The notes under the pieces were generated by a model. That model saw only the letters and a program-made list of their open reading frames with translations, was not told the DNA's origin and did not search any database. Both the position numbers and the translations under genes were made by a program. 64,000 nucleotides of DNA from Kosakonia oryzendophytica. Its GTDB lineage: Bacteria; Pseudomonadota; Gammaproteobacteria; Enterobacterales; Enterobacteriaceae. The stretch covers positions 62,001 to 126,000 of the forward strand of contig NZ_FMAY01000006.1 in NCBI RefSeq assembly GCF_900094925.1, in the 5' to 3' direction. How positions within the stretch are numbered: the first letter of the stretch is position 1; every line of letters begins with the position of its first letter. Shown here in pieces: positions 1-10,700 of this stretch.

Positions 1-424
1 GGATCATACCGATGATGCCAGCGGAGAAGTTATTCACCAGCATTTCAAAACCGGATTTGATCTTGCCGTCTACAGCGGCGTCAAATTTCTTAATGCAGAA
101 ACCGCCCAGCGGGCCGGCAATCATGGCACCGAGGAACATCGGCATGTCTGCACCGACGATCACGCCCATGGTGGTGATCGCGCCAACAACGCCGCCGCGA
201 TCGCCGCCAACCAGACGACCACCGGTGAAACCGATGAGCAGCGGCAGCAGGTAAGTAATCATTGGACCAACGAGTTTCGCCAGCGTCTCGTTTGGTAACC
301 ACCCTGTAGGAATAAACAATGCGGTGATGATACCCCACGCGATAAACGCGCCGATGTTAGGCATCACCATATTGCTAAGGAAGCGACCAAAGCTCTGCAC
401 CTTGATCTTGATATCGGATGACAT
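1..424 (-). CDS. mtlA: Mannitol PTS permease EIICBA, N-terminal part (cut by window edge)
   Basis: The first 141 residues are visible and the rest lies left of base 1. The protein imports and phosphorylates mannitol in the inner membrane; only the start of the membrane EIIC domain is present. It begins [20 protein letters not shown] and continues through glycine-rich hydrophobic segments ([45 protein letters not shown]), closely matching E. coli MtlA. The start at 424 is preceded by an AGGGG ribosome site about seven bases upstream. The gene reads out of a long intergenic region carrying several CRP-type palindromes, as expected for the catabolite-controlled mtlADR operon. mtlD and mtlR would lie outside the window. 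Confidence 0.95.
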   Translation of the reverse strand, partial: MSSDIKIKVQSFGRFLSNMVMPNIGAFIAWGIITALFIPTGWLPNETLAKLVGPMITYLLPLLIGFTGGRLVGGDRGGVVGAITTMGVIVGADMPMFLGAMIAGPLGGFCIKKFDAAVDGKIKSGFEMLVNNFSAGIIGMI

Positions 425-571
425 AAAACACCCCTTCTTATGTTTGCTATCGCACAGGCCGGAAGCCCGAGGTTTGTTTGTTAATGTGGCGGCAGAGGTA
501 GCCGGACCTGGGTTATCAGTGATGCGAAATCTCGCACCGAATGGGCGTACTGTCCAGATGGTGCTTTTTTG

Positions 572-748
572 TGTGATCAAAATCACATTAATACAGGGGG
601 ATATCGGGTCTTTATGGTGATCATGGTCACAAAAATCGTGTGTAAAAAAAGAACAAAGAATAAAAAACAGGCTAAACAAGGCATTAAATGTGACTAACTT
701 CGCATTTTCTATCGGGCACTTTGTTATTTATTTGTGATATTGATCACA
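572..748. promoter_or_regulatory. Cluster of CRP-cAMP sites upstream of mtlA
   Basis: The 516-base gap between mtlA and yibF holds no gene. It contains four close matches to the CRP consensus TGTGA-N6-TCACA: perfect at 572-587 and 733-748, and one mismatch each at 616-631 (GGTGA half) and 689-704 (TCGCA half). A weak fifth candidate lies at 776-791. Several CRP sites upstream of mtlA are known in E. coli, so CRP control of mtlA is expected. The sites are read directly; occupancy is inferred. Confidence 0.8.
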
Positions 749-940
749 AGATATTTTCGCCAGGACTTTTCTGAGTGTGATCGATCGCAAATTGTGTCTT
801 TTTCAACCAGTTCGATTTGTAACTCCCTTTCATTTGCGGCTGTGGTGCTAATCTGGGCGGTAAAGTTTGCATATTGATGAAACGGTCTGATTCCGTTGGT
901 GCATACTTAATTTCTTAGTTGGCGAAAAAAGGACCAGGCA

Positions 941-1549
941 ATGAAACTGATTGGCAGCTACACCAGCCCTTTTGTACGCAAAATTTCGGTGATCCTGTTG
1001 GAAAAAGGGATCACATTCGAATTCATCAACGAACAGCCGTATAACGCCGTTAACGGCGTGGGGCAATTTAACCCCCTTGGCAAAGTCCCGGCGTTGGTGA
1101 CCGATGACGGCGAAGTGTGGTATGACTCGCCGATTATCGCGCAGTACATTGATTTATTAGGTATTGCACCGGCGATGTTGCCAGCGGATGCGAAAGCCGC
1201 GCTAAAAATTCGCCAGCTTGAAGCACTGGCAGACGGCATTATGGACGCTGCGCTGGTGTCGGTGCGTGAGCTGGCGCGCCCGGTGGAGCAGCAGTCTGAA
1301 ACCGAACTGCTCCGCCAGCGGGAAAAAGTGAACCGCGGGCTGGATGCGCTGGAAAGCTATTTGCGTGACGGAACACTGCATGTTGATAGCCTCAATCTGG
1401 CGACCATCGCGATAGCCTGCGCCATCGATTACATCAACTTCCGCCACGTTGCGCCCGGCTGGTGTGTTAATCGCCCGCTGCTGGTCAAACTGGTGGAAAA
1501 CTTGTTCCTGCGTGAGAGCTTCGCCCGCACTGCGCCGCCAAAGGCGTGA
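941..1549 (+). CDS. yibF: Glutathione S-transferase-like protein YibF
   Basis: This 202-residue cytoplasmic protein has an N-terminal thioredoxin-fold GST domain (residues 1-80, with the SYTSPFVRK start and the [10 protein letters not shown] and DSPIIAQYI segments that bind glutathione in this superfamily) and an all-helical C-terminal domain. Length and sequence match E. coli YibF, whose physiological substrate is not established. The ATG at 941 follows an AAAGGA site at 928-933. It lies just upstream of selA on the same strand, as in E. coli. Confidence 0.93.
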   Translation: MKLIGSYTSPFVRKISVILLEKGITFEFINEQPYNAVNGVGQFNPLGKVPALVTDDGEVWYDSPIIAQYIDLLGIAPAMLPADAKAALKIRQLEALADGIMDAALVSVRELARPVEQQSETELLRQREKVNRGLDALESYLRDGTLHVDSLNLATIAIACAIDYINFRHVAPGWCVNRPLLVKLVENLFLRESFARTAPPKA

Positions 1550-1601
1550 TAACCATGATGTCCGCCTGAACAAAGTCGCTGTACAATCCCCTCACGTCAA
1601 A

Positions 1602-1623
1602 TTGCCCCTGACGGGAGGGGCAA
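1602..1623 (+). promoter_or_regulatory. Hairpin in the yibF-selA gap, just upstream of selA
   Basis: Eight-base arms TTGCCCCT (1602-1609) and AGGGGCAA (1616-1623) flank a GACGGG loop, ending 19 bases before the selA start. No T-run follows, so it is not a standard terminator. It may affect selA translation or stability; its function is inferred. Confidence 0.4.
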
Positions 1624-1642
1624 CCAACAGCCAGGCCTTTTC

Positions 1643-3019
1643 ATGACTACTCTTTACAGCCAGATCCCTTCTACCGATCGCCTGTTACGTGACGAGGCGT
1701 TCACTTCTCTGTTAGCGACGTTTGGTCACCAGCGCGTGGCCCAGGCGTTGCGCCAATTACAGGATGAAGCGCGTGAGCAGATCCGCACTGCGCAGACACT
1801 ACCCGACTGGTGCGAAAATTGGGCGGCGGAAACACAACGGCGACTGGAATGCAGCGAAACCAGTGCGTTGCGCCCGGTATTTAATCTCAGCGGGACGGTG
1901 CTGCATACCAATTTAGGCCGAGCGATACAGCCGCAGGCGGCGATCGATGCGGTCGCTCAGGCGATGGGGTCACCGGTAACACTGGAGTACGATCTCGATG
2001 GTGCCGGACGGGGTCATCGCGATCGGGCGCTGGCCGATCTTTTGTGTCAACTGACCGGTGCGGAAGATGCCTGTATTGTGAATAACAATGCGGCGGCAGT
2101 GCTGCTGATGCTGGCCGCCACGGCGGCAGGCCGGGAAGTGGTTGTGTCGCGCGGCGAACTGGTGGAGATTGGCGGCGCATTTCGCATTCCGGATGTGATG
2201 CGTCAGGCTGGCTGCGTATTGCATGAAGTCGGCACGACCAATCGCACCCACGCAAAAGATTATCAGCAGGCCATTAATGACAATACTGCGCTGCTGATGA
2301 AGGTACACACCAGCAATTACCATGTCGAAGGGTTTACCAAAGCGGTGAGCGAGGCCGAACTGGTTACGCTGGCGCAGGCGTCCGGGTTACCGGTGATTGT
2401 CGATCTTGGCAGCGGTTCGCTGGTGGATTTAAGTCTTTATGGGTTGCCGCAGGAACCCATGCCGCAAGCGCTGATCGCCGCAGGCGTGAGTCTGGTGAGT
2501 TTCTCCGGCGATAAACTGCTGGGCGGCCCGCAAGCCGGGATTATCGTTGGTAAAAAAGCGCTGATTGCGCAGTTGCAGCAACATCCGCTGAAACGCGCCC
2601 TGCGTGCGGATAAAATGACGCTGGCCGCGCTGGAAGCCACGCTGCGTCTTTATCTGCACCCGGAGAAGCTCCGGCAAAACCTCCCGACCCTGCGCTATTT
2701 AACACGCCCGGAACCGGAGATCCGCGAGCAAGCGCAGCGTCTGTGTGCTGCGCTGACGTCGCGCTATCATGAGTTTGCTATTCGGGTCGAGGCTTGTCAG
2801 TCGCAGATTGGCAGCGGTTCGTTACCGGTGGACAGGCTGCCAGGCGCTGCGCTGACGTTTACTCCCCACGACGGTAGCGGCCGTCGACTGGAAGCGCTGG
2901 CGATGCAGTGGCGGTCACTGCCGCAGCCGGTGATTGGCCGTATCTATGATGGCCGCCTGTGGCTGGACTGCCGCTGTCTTGAAAATGAATCCCGCTTGCT
3001 GGAGATGTTGCTGAAATGA
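1643..3019 (+). CDS. selA: L-seryl-tRNA(Sec) selenium transferase SelA
   Basis: SelA is the PLP enzyme that converts seryl-tRNA(Sec) to selenocysteyl-tRNA(Sec) using selenophosphate; it forms a large ring in the cytoplasm. At 458 residues it is close to the E. coli length. The fold-type I PLP core is clear: the [15 protein letters not shown] segment (80-94), the VNNNAAAV region (146-153), IVDLGSGS (252-259) and the PLP lysine K291 in [14 protein letters not shown]. The stop codon overlaps the selB start by four bases (ATGA), so the two genes are translationally coupled. Presence of selAB implies selenoproteins such as formate dehydrogenases elsewhere in the genome. Confidence 0.97.
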   Translation: MTTLYSQIPSTDRLLRDEAFTSLLATFGHQRVAQALRQLQDEAREQIRTAQTLPDWCENWAAETQRRLECSETSALRPVFNLSGTVLHTNLGRAIQPQAAIDAVAQAMGSPVTLEYDLDGAGRGHRDRALADLLCQLTGAEDACIVNNNAAAVLLMLAATAAGREVVVSRGELVEIGGAFRIPDVMRQAGCVLHEVGTTNRTHAKDYQQAINDNTALLMKVHTSNYHVEGFTKAVSEAELVTLAQASGLPVIVDLGSGSLVDLSLYGLPQEPMPQALIAAGVSLVSFSGDKLLGGPQAGIIVGKKALIAQLQQHPLKRALRADKMTLAALEATLRLYLHPEKLRQNLPTLRYLTRPEPEIREQAQRLCAALTSRYHEFAIRVEACQSQIGSGSLPVDRLPGAALTFTPHDGSGRRLEALAMQWRSLPQPVIGRIYDGRLWLDCRCLENESRLLEMLLK

Positions 3020-4866
3020 TTATTGCCACTGCCGGGCACGTAGACCACGGCAAGACCACCCTGATTGAAGCCATTACCGGCGTGAACGCTGACCGTTTGC
3101 CGGAGGAAAAAAAACGCGGTATGACCATCGATCTCGGCTATGCCTACTGGCCGCAGCCAGATGGGCGGGTGCCGGGTTTTATCGATGTTCCGGGGCATGA
3201 AAAATTTTTGTCGAATATGCTGGCGGGCGTTGGCGGCATCGATCATGCCTTGCTGGTGGTGGCCTGTGACGATGGGGTGATGGCGCAGACACGCGAACAT
3301 CTGGCGATTTTGCAGTTAACCGGTAACCCGGCACTGACGGTGGCGCTGACGAAAGCCGATCGTGTGGATGAGGCGCGTATTGCCGACGTGCGCGAGGAGG
3401 TGCAAAACACCTTACGTGCTTTCGGTTACCCGCAGGCGACCCTGTTCGTCACGGCGGCTACGAGGCAGCAGGGGATTGATGAATTACGCGCGCATCTGCT
3501 GCAACTGCCGGAGCGGGCGCACCCGGAACACCAACGCTTTCGCCTGGCGCTGGATCGCGCGTTTACCGTCAAAGGGGCAGGGCTGGTGGTGACCGGTACG
3601 GCGCTATCCGGCGATGTCCGCATCGGCGATACGCTATGGCTGACCGGGGTGAATAAACCGATGCGCGTGCGTGGTCTGCATGCGCAAAATCAGCCCGTTG
3701 AGCGGGCGCACGCCGGGCAACGTATCGCCCTGAATATTGCTGGCGATGCGGAAAAAGAGGCGCTGAGTCGTGGTGACTGGCTGCTGTCGCAGCAACCTCC
3801 CGAGCCCACGGAGCGGCTGATTGTCGCCCTGCAAACACATACGCCGCTGACGCAGTGGCAATCTCTGCACATCCATCATGCCGCCAGCCACGTTACTGGC
3901 CGCGTGTCGCTGCTGGAGAATGACCTGGCGGAGCTGGTGTTGGATACGCCGCTGTGGCTGGCGGATAACGATCGATTGGTGCTGCGGGATATCTCCGCGC
4001 GCAGCACGCTGGCGGGAGCGCGGGTAGTGGCGCTGAATTCGCCGCGCCGGGGAAAACGTAAAACGGACTATCTGAACTGGATCACCGCGTTGGCGCAGGC
4101 GACCGATGATGCACAGGCGTTGTCGGTGCATCTGTCACGCGGCGCTGTCGAACTTACGGCCTTTGGCTGGGCACGCCAGCTCAGTCCGGACGGGCTGGAG
4201 AGATTACTGAACCAGCCGGGATTTATCCGCGCCGGAGATAATCTGCTCGATGCACCGGTGGCGGCGCGCTGGCAGCGAAAACTGCTGGAAACGCTGGCGA
4301 CCTATCACGAGCAGCATCGCGAAGAGCCGGGACCGGGGCGCGAGCGTCTACGACGCATGGCACTGCCAATGGAAGACGAAGCGCTGGTATTAACCCTGAT
4401 TGAGCGTATGCGCGAAAGCGGTGAGATCCACAGTCATCACGGCTGGTTGCATTTGCCTTACCATAAAGCAGGTTTTACCGATGAACAGGCGCAATTATGG
4501 CAGAAAGCCGCGCCGCTATTTGGCGATGAACCCTGGTGGGTGCGGGATGTGGCACGCGAAGTCGCGGCCGATGAACAGGTGATGCGCACCGTATTGCGGC
4601 AAGCCGCGCAGCAGGGGCTGATTACGGCGATCGTGAAAGATCGTTATTACCGCAACGATCGGATTGTGACGTTCGCCACGATGATCCGCGAGCTGGATCA
4701 GGCGCGCGGCACTACCAGTGCGGCGGACTTCCGCGACCGGCTTAACGTCGGGCGTAAGCTGGCTATCCAGATCCTTGAGTATTTTGACCGCATCGGTTTT
4801 ACCCGCCGTCGCGGCAACGATCATATCCTGCGCGACAAGGCATTGTTTACCAAAGAAAACGACTGA
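3016..4866 (+). CDS. selB: Selenocysteine-specific elongation factor SelB
   Basis: SelB is the GTPase that brings selenocysteyl-tRNA to UGA codons by binding the SECIS hairpin. The EF-Tu-like G domain is at the N terminus: GHVDHGKT (residues 7-14), DVPGHEKF near 56 and TKAD near 114. Two beta-barrel domains follow, and the C-terminal third (about 375-616) holds the winged-helix repeats that bind mRNA, including the [26 protein letters not shown] stretch in two pieces around residue 575. Length 616 is typical. It overlaps selA by four bases. In E. coli K-12 yiaY follows selB; here aldB follows directly. Confidence 0.97.
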   Translation: MIIATAGHVDHGKTTLIEAITGVNADRLPEEKKRGMTIDLGYAYWPQPDGRVPGFIDVPGHEKFLSNMLAGVGGIDHALLVVACDDGVMAQTREHLAILQLTGNPALTVALTKADRVDEARIADVREEVQNTLRAFGYPQATLFVTAATRQQGIDELRAHLLQLPERAHPEHQRFRLALDRAFTVKGAGLVVTGTALSGDVRIGDTLWLTGVNKPMRVRGLHAQNQPVERAHAGQRIALNIAGDAEKEALSRGDWLLSQQPPEPTERLIVALQTHTPLTQWQSLHIHHAASHVTGRVSLLENDLAELVLDTPLWLADNDRLVLRDISARSTLAGARVVALNSPRRGKRKTDYLNWITALAQATDDAQALSVHLSRGAVELTAFGWARQLSPDGLERLLNQPGFIRAGDNLLDAPVAARWQRKLLETLATYHEQHREEPGPGRERLRRMALPMEDEALVLTLIERMRESGEIHSHHGWLHLPYHKAGFTDEQAQLWQKAAPLFGDEPWWVRDVAREVAADEQVMRTVLRQAAQQGLITAIVKDRYYRNDRIVTFATMIRELDQARGTTSAADFRDRLNVGRKLAIQILEYFDRIGFTRRRGNDHILRDKALFTKEND

Positions 4867-4888
4867 AGTTTTGTTTTAAGTTATTACG

Positions 4889-4911
4889 GACTGGCGAATA
4901 TCTCGCCAGTC
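4889..4911 (+). terminator. Stem-loop after selB, before aldB
   Basis: A nine-base stem GACTGGCGA (4889-4897) and TCGCCAGTC (4903-4911) encloses an ATATC loop, 23 bases after the selB stop. No T-run follows, so it may be a weak terminator or an mRNA 3'-end stabiliser. Confidence 0.4.
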
Positions 4912-4952
4912 GCGTCTACCCTTGTAAGGATAACTGTCGCAAGGAGACGCCG

Positions 4953-6491
4953 ATGACCACCTCCCTCTCAACGCCCTCTATCCAGCCCGGGAAATACGGT
5001 TTTCCCCTGACGTTAAAAGCCCGCTATGACAACTTTATCGGTGGCGATTGGGTCGCTCCCGTGGCGGGCGAGTATTACCCGAATCTTACGCCAGTGACCG
5101 GTCAACCGTTGTGCGAGGTTGCCAGCTCTGGCCCGCAGGATATTGACCTCGCACTGGATGCCGCCCACAAAGCCAGAGCGGCATGGGGAGCAATGTCCGT
5201 CCAGGCACGGGCGGCAATATTGCTAAAAATCGCCGATCGCATGGAGCAAAACCTCGAACTGCTGGCGACAGCGGAAACCTGGGACAACGGTAAACCGATC
5301 CGCGAAACGCAAGGCGCAGACGTGCCGCTGGCGATCGATCATTTCCGTTATTTCGCGGGCTGCATACGTGCGCAGGAAGGCGGGATCAGTGAACTTGATA
5401 ACGATACGGTGGCGTACCATTTTCATGAACCGCTCGGGGTAGTCGGGCAGATCATTCCGTGGAATTTTCCGCTGTTGATGGCGTGCTGGAAAATGGCCCC
5501 TGCGCTGGCGGCTGGAAACTGTATTGTGCTGAAACCTGCACGTCTGACACCGCTCTCGGTACTGTTGCTGATGGAGATTATCGGCGATCTGCTGCCGCCG
5601 GGGGTCATCAATGTGGTAAACGGCGCAGGAGGCGAGATTGGCGAATATCTCGCCACTTCAAAACGCATCGCCAAGGTGGCGTTTACTGGTTCGACAGACG
5701 TGGGCCGACAAATTATGCAGTACGCCACACAAAACATTATTCCGGTGACGCTGGAGCTGGGTGGAAAATCACCGAATATTTTCTTCGCCGATGTGATGGA
5801 TGAAGAAGACGCCTACTTCGATAAGGCCCTGGAAGGGTTTGCCCTGTTCGCCTTCAACCAGGGTGAGGTGTGCACCTGTCCGAGTCGGGCGCTGGTGCAG
5901 GAATCCATCTACGAGCGCTTTATGGAACGCGCGATTCGCCGGGTTGAAAGCATTCGTAGCGGTAACCCGTTAGACAACACCACGCAAATGGGGGCGCAGG
6001 TTTCACAAGGGCAGATGGAGACCATTCTCAATTATATCGCCATAGGCCAGCAGGAGGGAGCGGACATTCTCACCGGCGGGCGGCGTAAAGTGCTGGCGGG
6101 GGATCTGCAAACAGGTTACTACCTGGAGCCGACAATCCTGTTTGGTCAGAACGCGATGCGCGTCTTTCAGGAGGAGATTTTCGGCCCGGTGCTGGCAGTC
6201 ACAACCTTCAAAACGGAGGATGAAGCCTTGGCACTGGCCAACGATACGCTCTATGGCCTCGGCGCAGGCGTCTGGAGCCGTAACGGGTCATTGGCCTACC
6301 GAATGGGGCGTGGCATCCAGGCCGGACGCGTATGGACCAACTGCTATCATGCCTATCCTGCACATGCAGCGTTTGGCGGCTACAAGCAGTCGGGGATTGG
6401 GCGTGAAACCCACAAGATGATGCTGGAGCACTACCAGCAAACCAAATGCCTGTTAGTGAGTTACTCCGACAAGCCACAAGGGCTGTTCTGA
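4953..6491 (+). CDS. aldB: Aldehyde dehydrogenase AldB
   Basis: This 512-residue NAD(P)-dependent aldehyde dehydrogenase is the AldB type, which oxidises acetaldehyde and other aldehydes to acids. The sequence shows GQIIPWNFP (cofactor binding), FTGSTDVG (Rossmann glycine motif), [10 protein letters not shown] with the catalytic glutamate, and the nucleophile cysteine in [11 protein letters not shown] near residue 306. The C-terminal [21 protein letters not shown] region is also typical. The start is preceded by an AAGGAG site at 4940-4945. In E. coli aldB responds to RpoS, CRP and Fis; no such sites were confirmed in the short 86-base gap here. Confidence 0.94.
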   Translation: MTTSLSTPSIQPGKYGFPLTLKARYDNFIGGDWVAPVAGEYYPNLTPVTGQPLCEVASSGPQDIDLALDAAHKARAAWGAMSVQARAAILLKIADRMEQNLELLATAETWDNGKPIRETQGADVPLAIDHFRYFAGCIRAQEGGISELDNDTVAYHFHEPLGVVGQIIPWNFPLLMACWKMAPALAAGNCIVLKPARLTPLSVLLLMEIIGDLLPPGVINVVNGAGGEIGEYLATSKRIAKVAFTGSTDVGRQIMQYATQNIIPVTLELGGKSPNIFFADVMDEEDAYFDKALEGFALFAFNQGEVCTCPSRALVQESIYERFMERAIRRVESIRSGNPLDNTTQMGAQVSQGQMETILNYIAIGQQEGADILTGGRRKVLAGDLQTGYYLEPTILFGQNAMRVFQEEIFGPVLAVTTFKTEDEALALANDTLYGLGAGVWSRNGSLAYRMGRGIQAGRVWTNCYHAYPAHAAFGGYKQSGIGRETHKMMLEHYQQTKCLLVSYSDKPQGLF

Positions 6492-6633
6492 CCCGCGCGT
6501 TAACACATCGTTAAGGCAAAGCGCCAGACATGTTCATGCAGATGACAAATCTGGCGACTTTCCCTGCCGCGATCAAAGCGCCGCCATGACGTTTTCTGGC
6601 ACCCTTGTTTTTTTGTGTCAGGCGGAGTGGAGA

Positions 6634-7119
6634 ATGAACCGTTTTATTATCGCCGATCCGGGTAAGTGCATTGGCTGCCGCACCTGTGAAGTGGCCTGTG
6701 TGGTGTCGCACGAGGACAACCAGGATTGCTCGGTCGTCAAACCCACCACGTTTTCCGCACGCATTCGCGTGGTAAAGACCGGTACGTTCTCTACGGCAGT
6801 GACCTGCCATCACTGCGAAGATGCGCCTTGCGCCAATGTTTGCCCGGTCGGGGCGATAAGCCGTGTTGAGGGGGCGGTGTGCGTGGAACAGTCCCGCTGT
6901 ATCGGCTGTAAGAGTTGCATTATTGCCTGCCCGTTTGGCGCCATGCAGGTCACCGTGCTCAATAACCGGGCGCAGGCGCTGAAGTGCGATTTGTGCCAGC
7001 ACCGTGAGAATGGCCCTGCCTGCGTGGAAGCCTGCCCGACCGGTGCGCTAAGTTGCCTCAACCCGTCAACGCTGCGGGAAAATCGCCTGCGTGGTCAGTT
7101 AGCCGGGTGTGTTGCCTGA
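6634..7119 (+). CDS. ysaA: Four-cluster ferredoxin-type electron transfer protein (YsaA/HydN family)
   Basis: This 161-residue protein carries sixteen cysteines in four [4Fe-4S] motifs: CIGCRTCEVAC, CHHCEDAPCANVCP, CIGCKSCIIACP, and a C-x2-C...C-x3-CP set in the last third (CDLC then PACVEACP). This is the layout of HydN/YsaA-type polyferredoxins that act as electron-transfer subunits next to molybdenum or formate/hydrogen enzymes. No catalytic partner is adjacent. The ATG at 6634 follows GGAG at 6624-6627 with a six-base spacer; an in-frame ATG at 6586 lacks a good ribosome site. In E. coli ysaA sits in the same avtA neighbourhood. Confidence 0.85.
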   Translation: MNRFIIADPGKCIGCRTCEVACVVSHEDNQDCSVVKPTTFSARIRVVKTGTFSTAVTCHHCEDAPCANVCPVGAISRVEGAVCVEQSRCIGCKSCIIACPFGAMQVTVLNNRAQALKCDLCQHRENGPACVEACPTGALSCLNPSTLRENRLRGQLAGCVA

Positions 7120-7129
7120 TTACGCGCGT

Positions 7130-7152
7130 AAAAAAGCCCCCGGTAAGGGGGC
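7130..7152. terminator. Terminator between ysaA and avtA
   Basis: A GCCCCC/GGGGGC stem (7136-7141, 7147-7152) is flanked by an A-run on its left. Read leftward it is a GC hairpin followed by at least five U residues, terminating avtA. Confidence 0.75.
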
Positions 7153-7173
7153 GTATTATGCGGTTGTCCGGCT

Positions 7174-8424
7174 TCAGTTTTCCTGCCAGGCTTTTTCAAC
7201 TTCTTCGGCGAGAATTTTCACACCCTCTTCGATCAGCGAGGGTTCTGGCACATAGTTCATACGCATGCACTGATGAGTATGCGGCCAGGGCTTATCCAAC
7301 CCCGGGAAGAAATAATCTCCAGGCACCATCAGGACACCGCGTTTTTTTAACCGCTGATACAGCAGCTCCGTGCTGATGGGCAGATCCTTAAACCACAGCC
7401 AGAGGAATATCGCCCCCTCCGGCTTGTGGATCAGGCAGCGCTCTTCAGGTAAATAACGGCGCAGCGTGGCGATGGTTTCCTGCACCCGCTGGTAGTAAAA
7501 AGGTTTTATCACCTCTTCGGACAGGCGCAGCAGGTCTTTGCGTTTGATCATTTCGCACATCATTGCCGGACCGATACCGCCTGGTGCCAGACTGATGATG
7601 CCGTTCATGTTGCGGATTGCCGAGATCACTTTGTCATTGGCGATAATAATGCCGCAGCGGCTGCCTGGCAGGCCCAGCTTCGACAGACTCATGCACAGGA
7701 TAATATTCGGGTTCCACAGCGGGCGCGCTTCGCTAAAGATGATCCCCGGAAAAGGCACGCCGTAAGCGTTATCGATCACCAGTGGAATGTTGTGCTGATT
7801 AGCCAGCACATCCAGTTTCATCAGCTCTTCATCAGTAATGACGTTGCCGGTCGGATTGGTCGGACGCGAGACACAGATCATGCCTGTCTCTTCGCCAATG
7901 TGTAGGTGTTCGAAATCGACGTGGTATTTGAACTGGCCTTCGGGTAACAGTTCAATATTGGGCCGTGCGGAGACGAACAGGTCTTCTTCCAGCCCTGAAT
8001 CCGCGTAACCGATATACTCCGGTGCCAGTGGGAACAACACTTTTCTGGTGCTTCCATCGGCGCGGCGACCGGCAAACAGATTGAATAAGTAGAAAAAAGC
8101 GCTCTGACTGCCATTTGTCAGTGCAATATTCTGCGGCTCAATATCCCAACCTAATTCTTCGCGCAGCATGCCTGCCAGCGCGGTCAGCAGCTCGGTTTTG
8201 CCCTGCGGACCGTCATAATTGCACAGCGCATCAGTCGCTTTGCCGTTTTCCACCATCTCTGCCAGCAGCTTGTGGAAATAATCGGTCATCGCCGGAATTT
8301 GCGCCGGGTTACCGCCGCCAAGCATGATCGCGCCAGGCGTGCGTAAACCGTCGTTGAGATCCTCCATCAGGCGTGTAATGCCTGCATGGCGGGTGAATTT
8401 GTCGCCGAAAAGTGAAAATGTCAT
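7174..8424 (-). CDS. avtA: Valine-pyruvate aminotransferase AvtA
   Basis: AvtA is a cytoplasmic PLP enzyme that transfers the amino group between valine or alanine and their keto acids (transaminase C). At 416 residues it is full length. Visible hallmarks are NYDGPQGKTELL near the N terminus, SRPTNPTGNVITDEEL, VIDNAYGVPFPG (PLP aspartate and tyrosine) and the PLP-lysine motif SLSKLGLPGSRCG. The start was placed at MTFSLFGDKF (8424), the start of the E. coli protein, rather than at an in-frame ATG 66 bases upstream. It is convergent with ysaA and shares the terminator at 7130-7152. Confidence 0.96.
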   Translation of the reverse strand: MTFSLFGDKFTRHAGITRLMEDLNDGLRTPGAIMLGGGNPAQIPAMTDYFHKLLAEMVENGKATDALCNYDGPQGKTELLTALAGMLREELGWDIEPQNIALTNGSQSAFFYLFNLFAGRRADGSTRKVLFPLAPEYIGYADSGLEEDLFVSARPNIELLPEGQFKYHVDFEHLHIGEETGMICVSRPTNPTGNVITDEELMKLDVLANQHNIPLVIDNAYGVPFPGIIFSEARPLWNPNIILCMSLSKLGLPGSRCGIIIANDKVISAIRNMNGIISLAPGGIGPAMMCEMIKRKDLLRLSEEVIKPFYYQRVQETIATLRRYLPEERCLIHKPEGAIFLWLWFKDLPISTELLYQRLKKRGVLMVPGDYFFPGLDKPWPHTHQCMRMNYVPEPSLIEEGVKILAEEVEKAWQEN

Positions 8425-8573
8425 CGCTACTGTTCTGCCGGACTGCTGTTCAAAGTGGCTAACCATAGCGCTCTGAAAGGCAGGGTGCAAATTGCACCCC
8501 GATGCTCTCTGTCGTACTTTATTCCTGTTCGGTCCAATAATTTGGAGTTATATGCTGATATTTGCCTTATGAC

Positions 8574-10610
8574 TCAGCGCTGCGGCAGCCCGGCCCAAAT
8601 CACCATCACTTTGTCATTGCCCGATTCGCGAACGAATCCGTAACCCTGCGGCAGCGTTAGCGTTGTCTGTTTCCCTGCGCCGAGCGCCGGATGGCGAGCA
8701 CGGAACTGGCCCAGTGTCTGCCAGTGGCGCAAGCTCTGGGCGGCGCTACCGTTCAAATCCTGCCAGTTCATATCTGAGCGCGTGCCCTGTAACGGGTCCG
8801 AACCGGTGGGGCCAAAGGGACGCGCCGATTCATCGCCGTAAAAGATCTGCACCGCGCCCGGGGCAAGCAGCAGAAGTTCTGCCGCCTGCTGTCCCCCCTC
8901 GCGGAACAGGCGGGTGTCGTGCGAGGAGAGATAACTCAGCACGTTGAAGTTCTGCAATTTATCGGCCATCTGCTGCCAGATCGCATCCATATTCGCCAGA
9001 CAGGGCACAGCACTGGCCGCCTGCTCCTGATAATCGAAGTTGATCATCGCATCAAAACCATGCTGGTAATAGTCGCTGCGCATCACGCCGTGGCCCCAGG
9101 ATTCACCGGTCATCCAGAAGGGGGCATCGTCAATTTTCTTCTGCGGATTGGCCTGTTTCCACTCCGCCAATGCCTGCGTCGCCTGGGTTTTCAGTTGTTG
9201 CCAGGCATCCCGTTCAACGTGTTTGGCGGTGTCCACGCGAAAGCCATCAATGCCATAGTCCCGTACCCATTGGCTCAGCCAGTGGGTGAGGTAATCCCGT
9301 GGCGTAAAGCCGCTGATTTCCTGCGCATGGGTATCGGGTTTATGCCGGTAAAAGACCGGCAGACCGGAAGGCGTGGTGGATTCGGTTTTCAGGTCGGGCA
9401 GAAACGCCAGCGACATGGTCAGATCGTCAACGCCGGGGCTGTCGTAATCGCCAATGTCGGTGCGGATCCACGCTTTTCCCCACCAGTTTTGCCAGGCGGT
9501 TTTATCGCTGAAGTTGATGTAATCGTTAAAGCTGTGCCAGTTCTGTCCGGCCGCGGGACGCCAGTCTGTCCAGTGCTGACCCAGGATTTTCTCGCGCTCA
9601 CCCTCTCTCAGATAGAGCGCACCAAAGCCGAAGGTTTGCATATCCGCCAGCGTTGCATAGCCGGTGTGGTTCATCACCACATCAAACAGGACGCGGATCC
9701 CCCGTTTGTGCGCTTCGTCCACCAGAGTACGGAGATCATTTTCGGTGCCCATGTTGGCGTCGAGACGGGTCCAGTCCTGAGTGTAATAACCGTGATAGGC
9801 ATAATGAGGGAAGTCCCCTTTGGTTCCACCGCCCACCCAGCCGTGGATCTGTTCCAGCGGTGAACTTATCCACAGTGCGTTGATGCCAAGTTGTTGCAGA
9901 TAATCCAGTTTGGTCGTCAGTCCTTTCAGGTCACCGCCGTGAAAGGTACCAATGTCCTGCAGACCATCTTTATGCCGACCGTAGCTGTTATCGTTACCCG
10001 GATCACCGTTGACGTAGCGGTCGGTGAGCACGAAATAGACAGTCGCGTTGTGCCATTGAAAGGGGGCTGTACCTTGCGTGTCTGCTGACTCCAGCAGTAA
10101 TAAACCGTCACTGTTTGCGGCTGGCTGTAAGGTGACCTTGCCATCGCGCACGGTAGCCGTGCGCTGACTGTAAAAATCCCGCACCTGACTGCCTTCCGCG
10201 AACGTGTTACCTACCGCAATGGTGAGCGGTTTGTCGTCGCGAACCGGGCATTGACGCTGTGCGGTAGCAGGCGTCGCCGCAACGTCATTTTTCACAGTGA
10301 GCATCAGCGTGGGTGTGCCGGAGCGGGTATCTATCTGTAACCGATAATCGCCATCGCGGAAGATCCGCCACGGCGGCGCGTGACCGGTACAGGGTATCAG
10401 CGACAGCGTCTGGTTCAGTTTAATGCCATCCGCTGGCTGCCAGCACTGTTGACCATCCTGCAAGGTAAAGGGCTGCGCGCCCTTCTTTAACGCAGCTTCA
10501 CTGTGCCAGACGCCAGCGCCACTGCTGCTGAAGGGCGGGAAACCGCGGACAGTCCAATCGGCGAGCGCGAGCGTGGGCAAAAAAAGCAGTAACAGCGCGG
10601 CGTGTTTCAT
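8574..10610 (-). CDS. malS: Periplasmic alpha-amylase MalS
   Basis: MalS is a secreted GH13 alpha-amylase that trims long maltodextrins in the periplasm to sizes MalFGK2 can import. The 678-residue protein opens with a signal peptide (MKHAALLLLFLPTLALA). The barrel motifs are intact: DVVMNHTG (region I), GFRVDTAKH with the nucleophile aspartate (II), TGESWGHG with the acid glutamate (III) and LSSHDTRLF (IV). The N-terminal extension before the barrel is characteristic of MalS. The ATG at 10610 follows AGGGA; an upstream in-frame ATG at 10742 would bury the signal peptide. MalT boxes lie upstream. Confidence 0.95.
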   Translation of the reverse strand: MKHAALLLLFLPTLALADWTVRGFPPFSSSGAGVWHSEAALKKGAQPFTLQDGQQCWQPADGIKLNQTLSLIPCTGHAPPWRIFRDGDYRLQIDTRSGTPTLMLTVKNDVAATPATAQRQCPVRDDKPLTIAVGNTFAEGSQVRDFYSQRTATVRDGKVTLQPAANSDGLLLLESADTQGTAPFQWHNATVYFVLTDRYVNGDPGNDNSYGRHKDGLQDIGTFHGGDLKGLTTKLDYLQQLGINALWISSPLEQIHGWVGGGTKGDFPHYAYHGYYTQDWTRLDANMGTENDLRTLVDEAHKRGIRVLFDVVMNHTGYATLADMQTFGFGALYLREGEREKILGQHWTDWRPAAGQNWHSFNDYINFSDKTAWQNWWGKAWIRTDIGDYDSPGVDDLTMSLAFLPDLKTESTTPSGLPVFYRHKPDTHAQEISGFTPRDYLTHWLSQWVRDYGIDGFRVDTAKHVERDAWQQLKTQATQALAEWKQANPQKKIDDAPFWMTGESWGHGVMRSDYYQHGFDAMINFDYQEQAASAVPCLANMDAIWQQMADKLQNFNVLSYLSSHDTRLFREGGQQAAELLLLAPGAVQIFYGDESARPFGPTGSDPLQGTRSDMNWQDLNGSAAQSLRHWQTLGQFRARHPALGAGKQTTLTLPQGYGFVRESGNDKVMVIWAGLPQR

Positions 10611-10666
10611 ATGCAGTCCCTGTGAGAGCGATTGTGGCTCAGTTTGCCACGATGGACGTGCGGAGA

Positions 10667-10700
10667 ACTCCTCCCGCAAGACGTATTGCGGGGGAGGAGG
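10667..10700. promoter_or_regulatory. MalT boxes upstream of malS
   Basis: An exact MalT box, GGGGAGGAGG, lies on the plus strand at 10691-10700. An 8-of-10 match, CGGGAGGAGT, lies on the minus strand at 10667-10676. Both are in the 303-base malS-bax gap, 57-90 bases upstream of malS. E. coli malS belongs to the MalT regulon, so maltotriose-dependent activation is expected. The remainder of the gap shows no gene. Confidence 0.75.
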
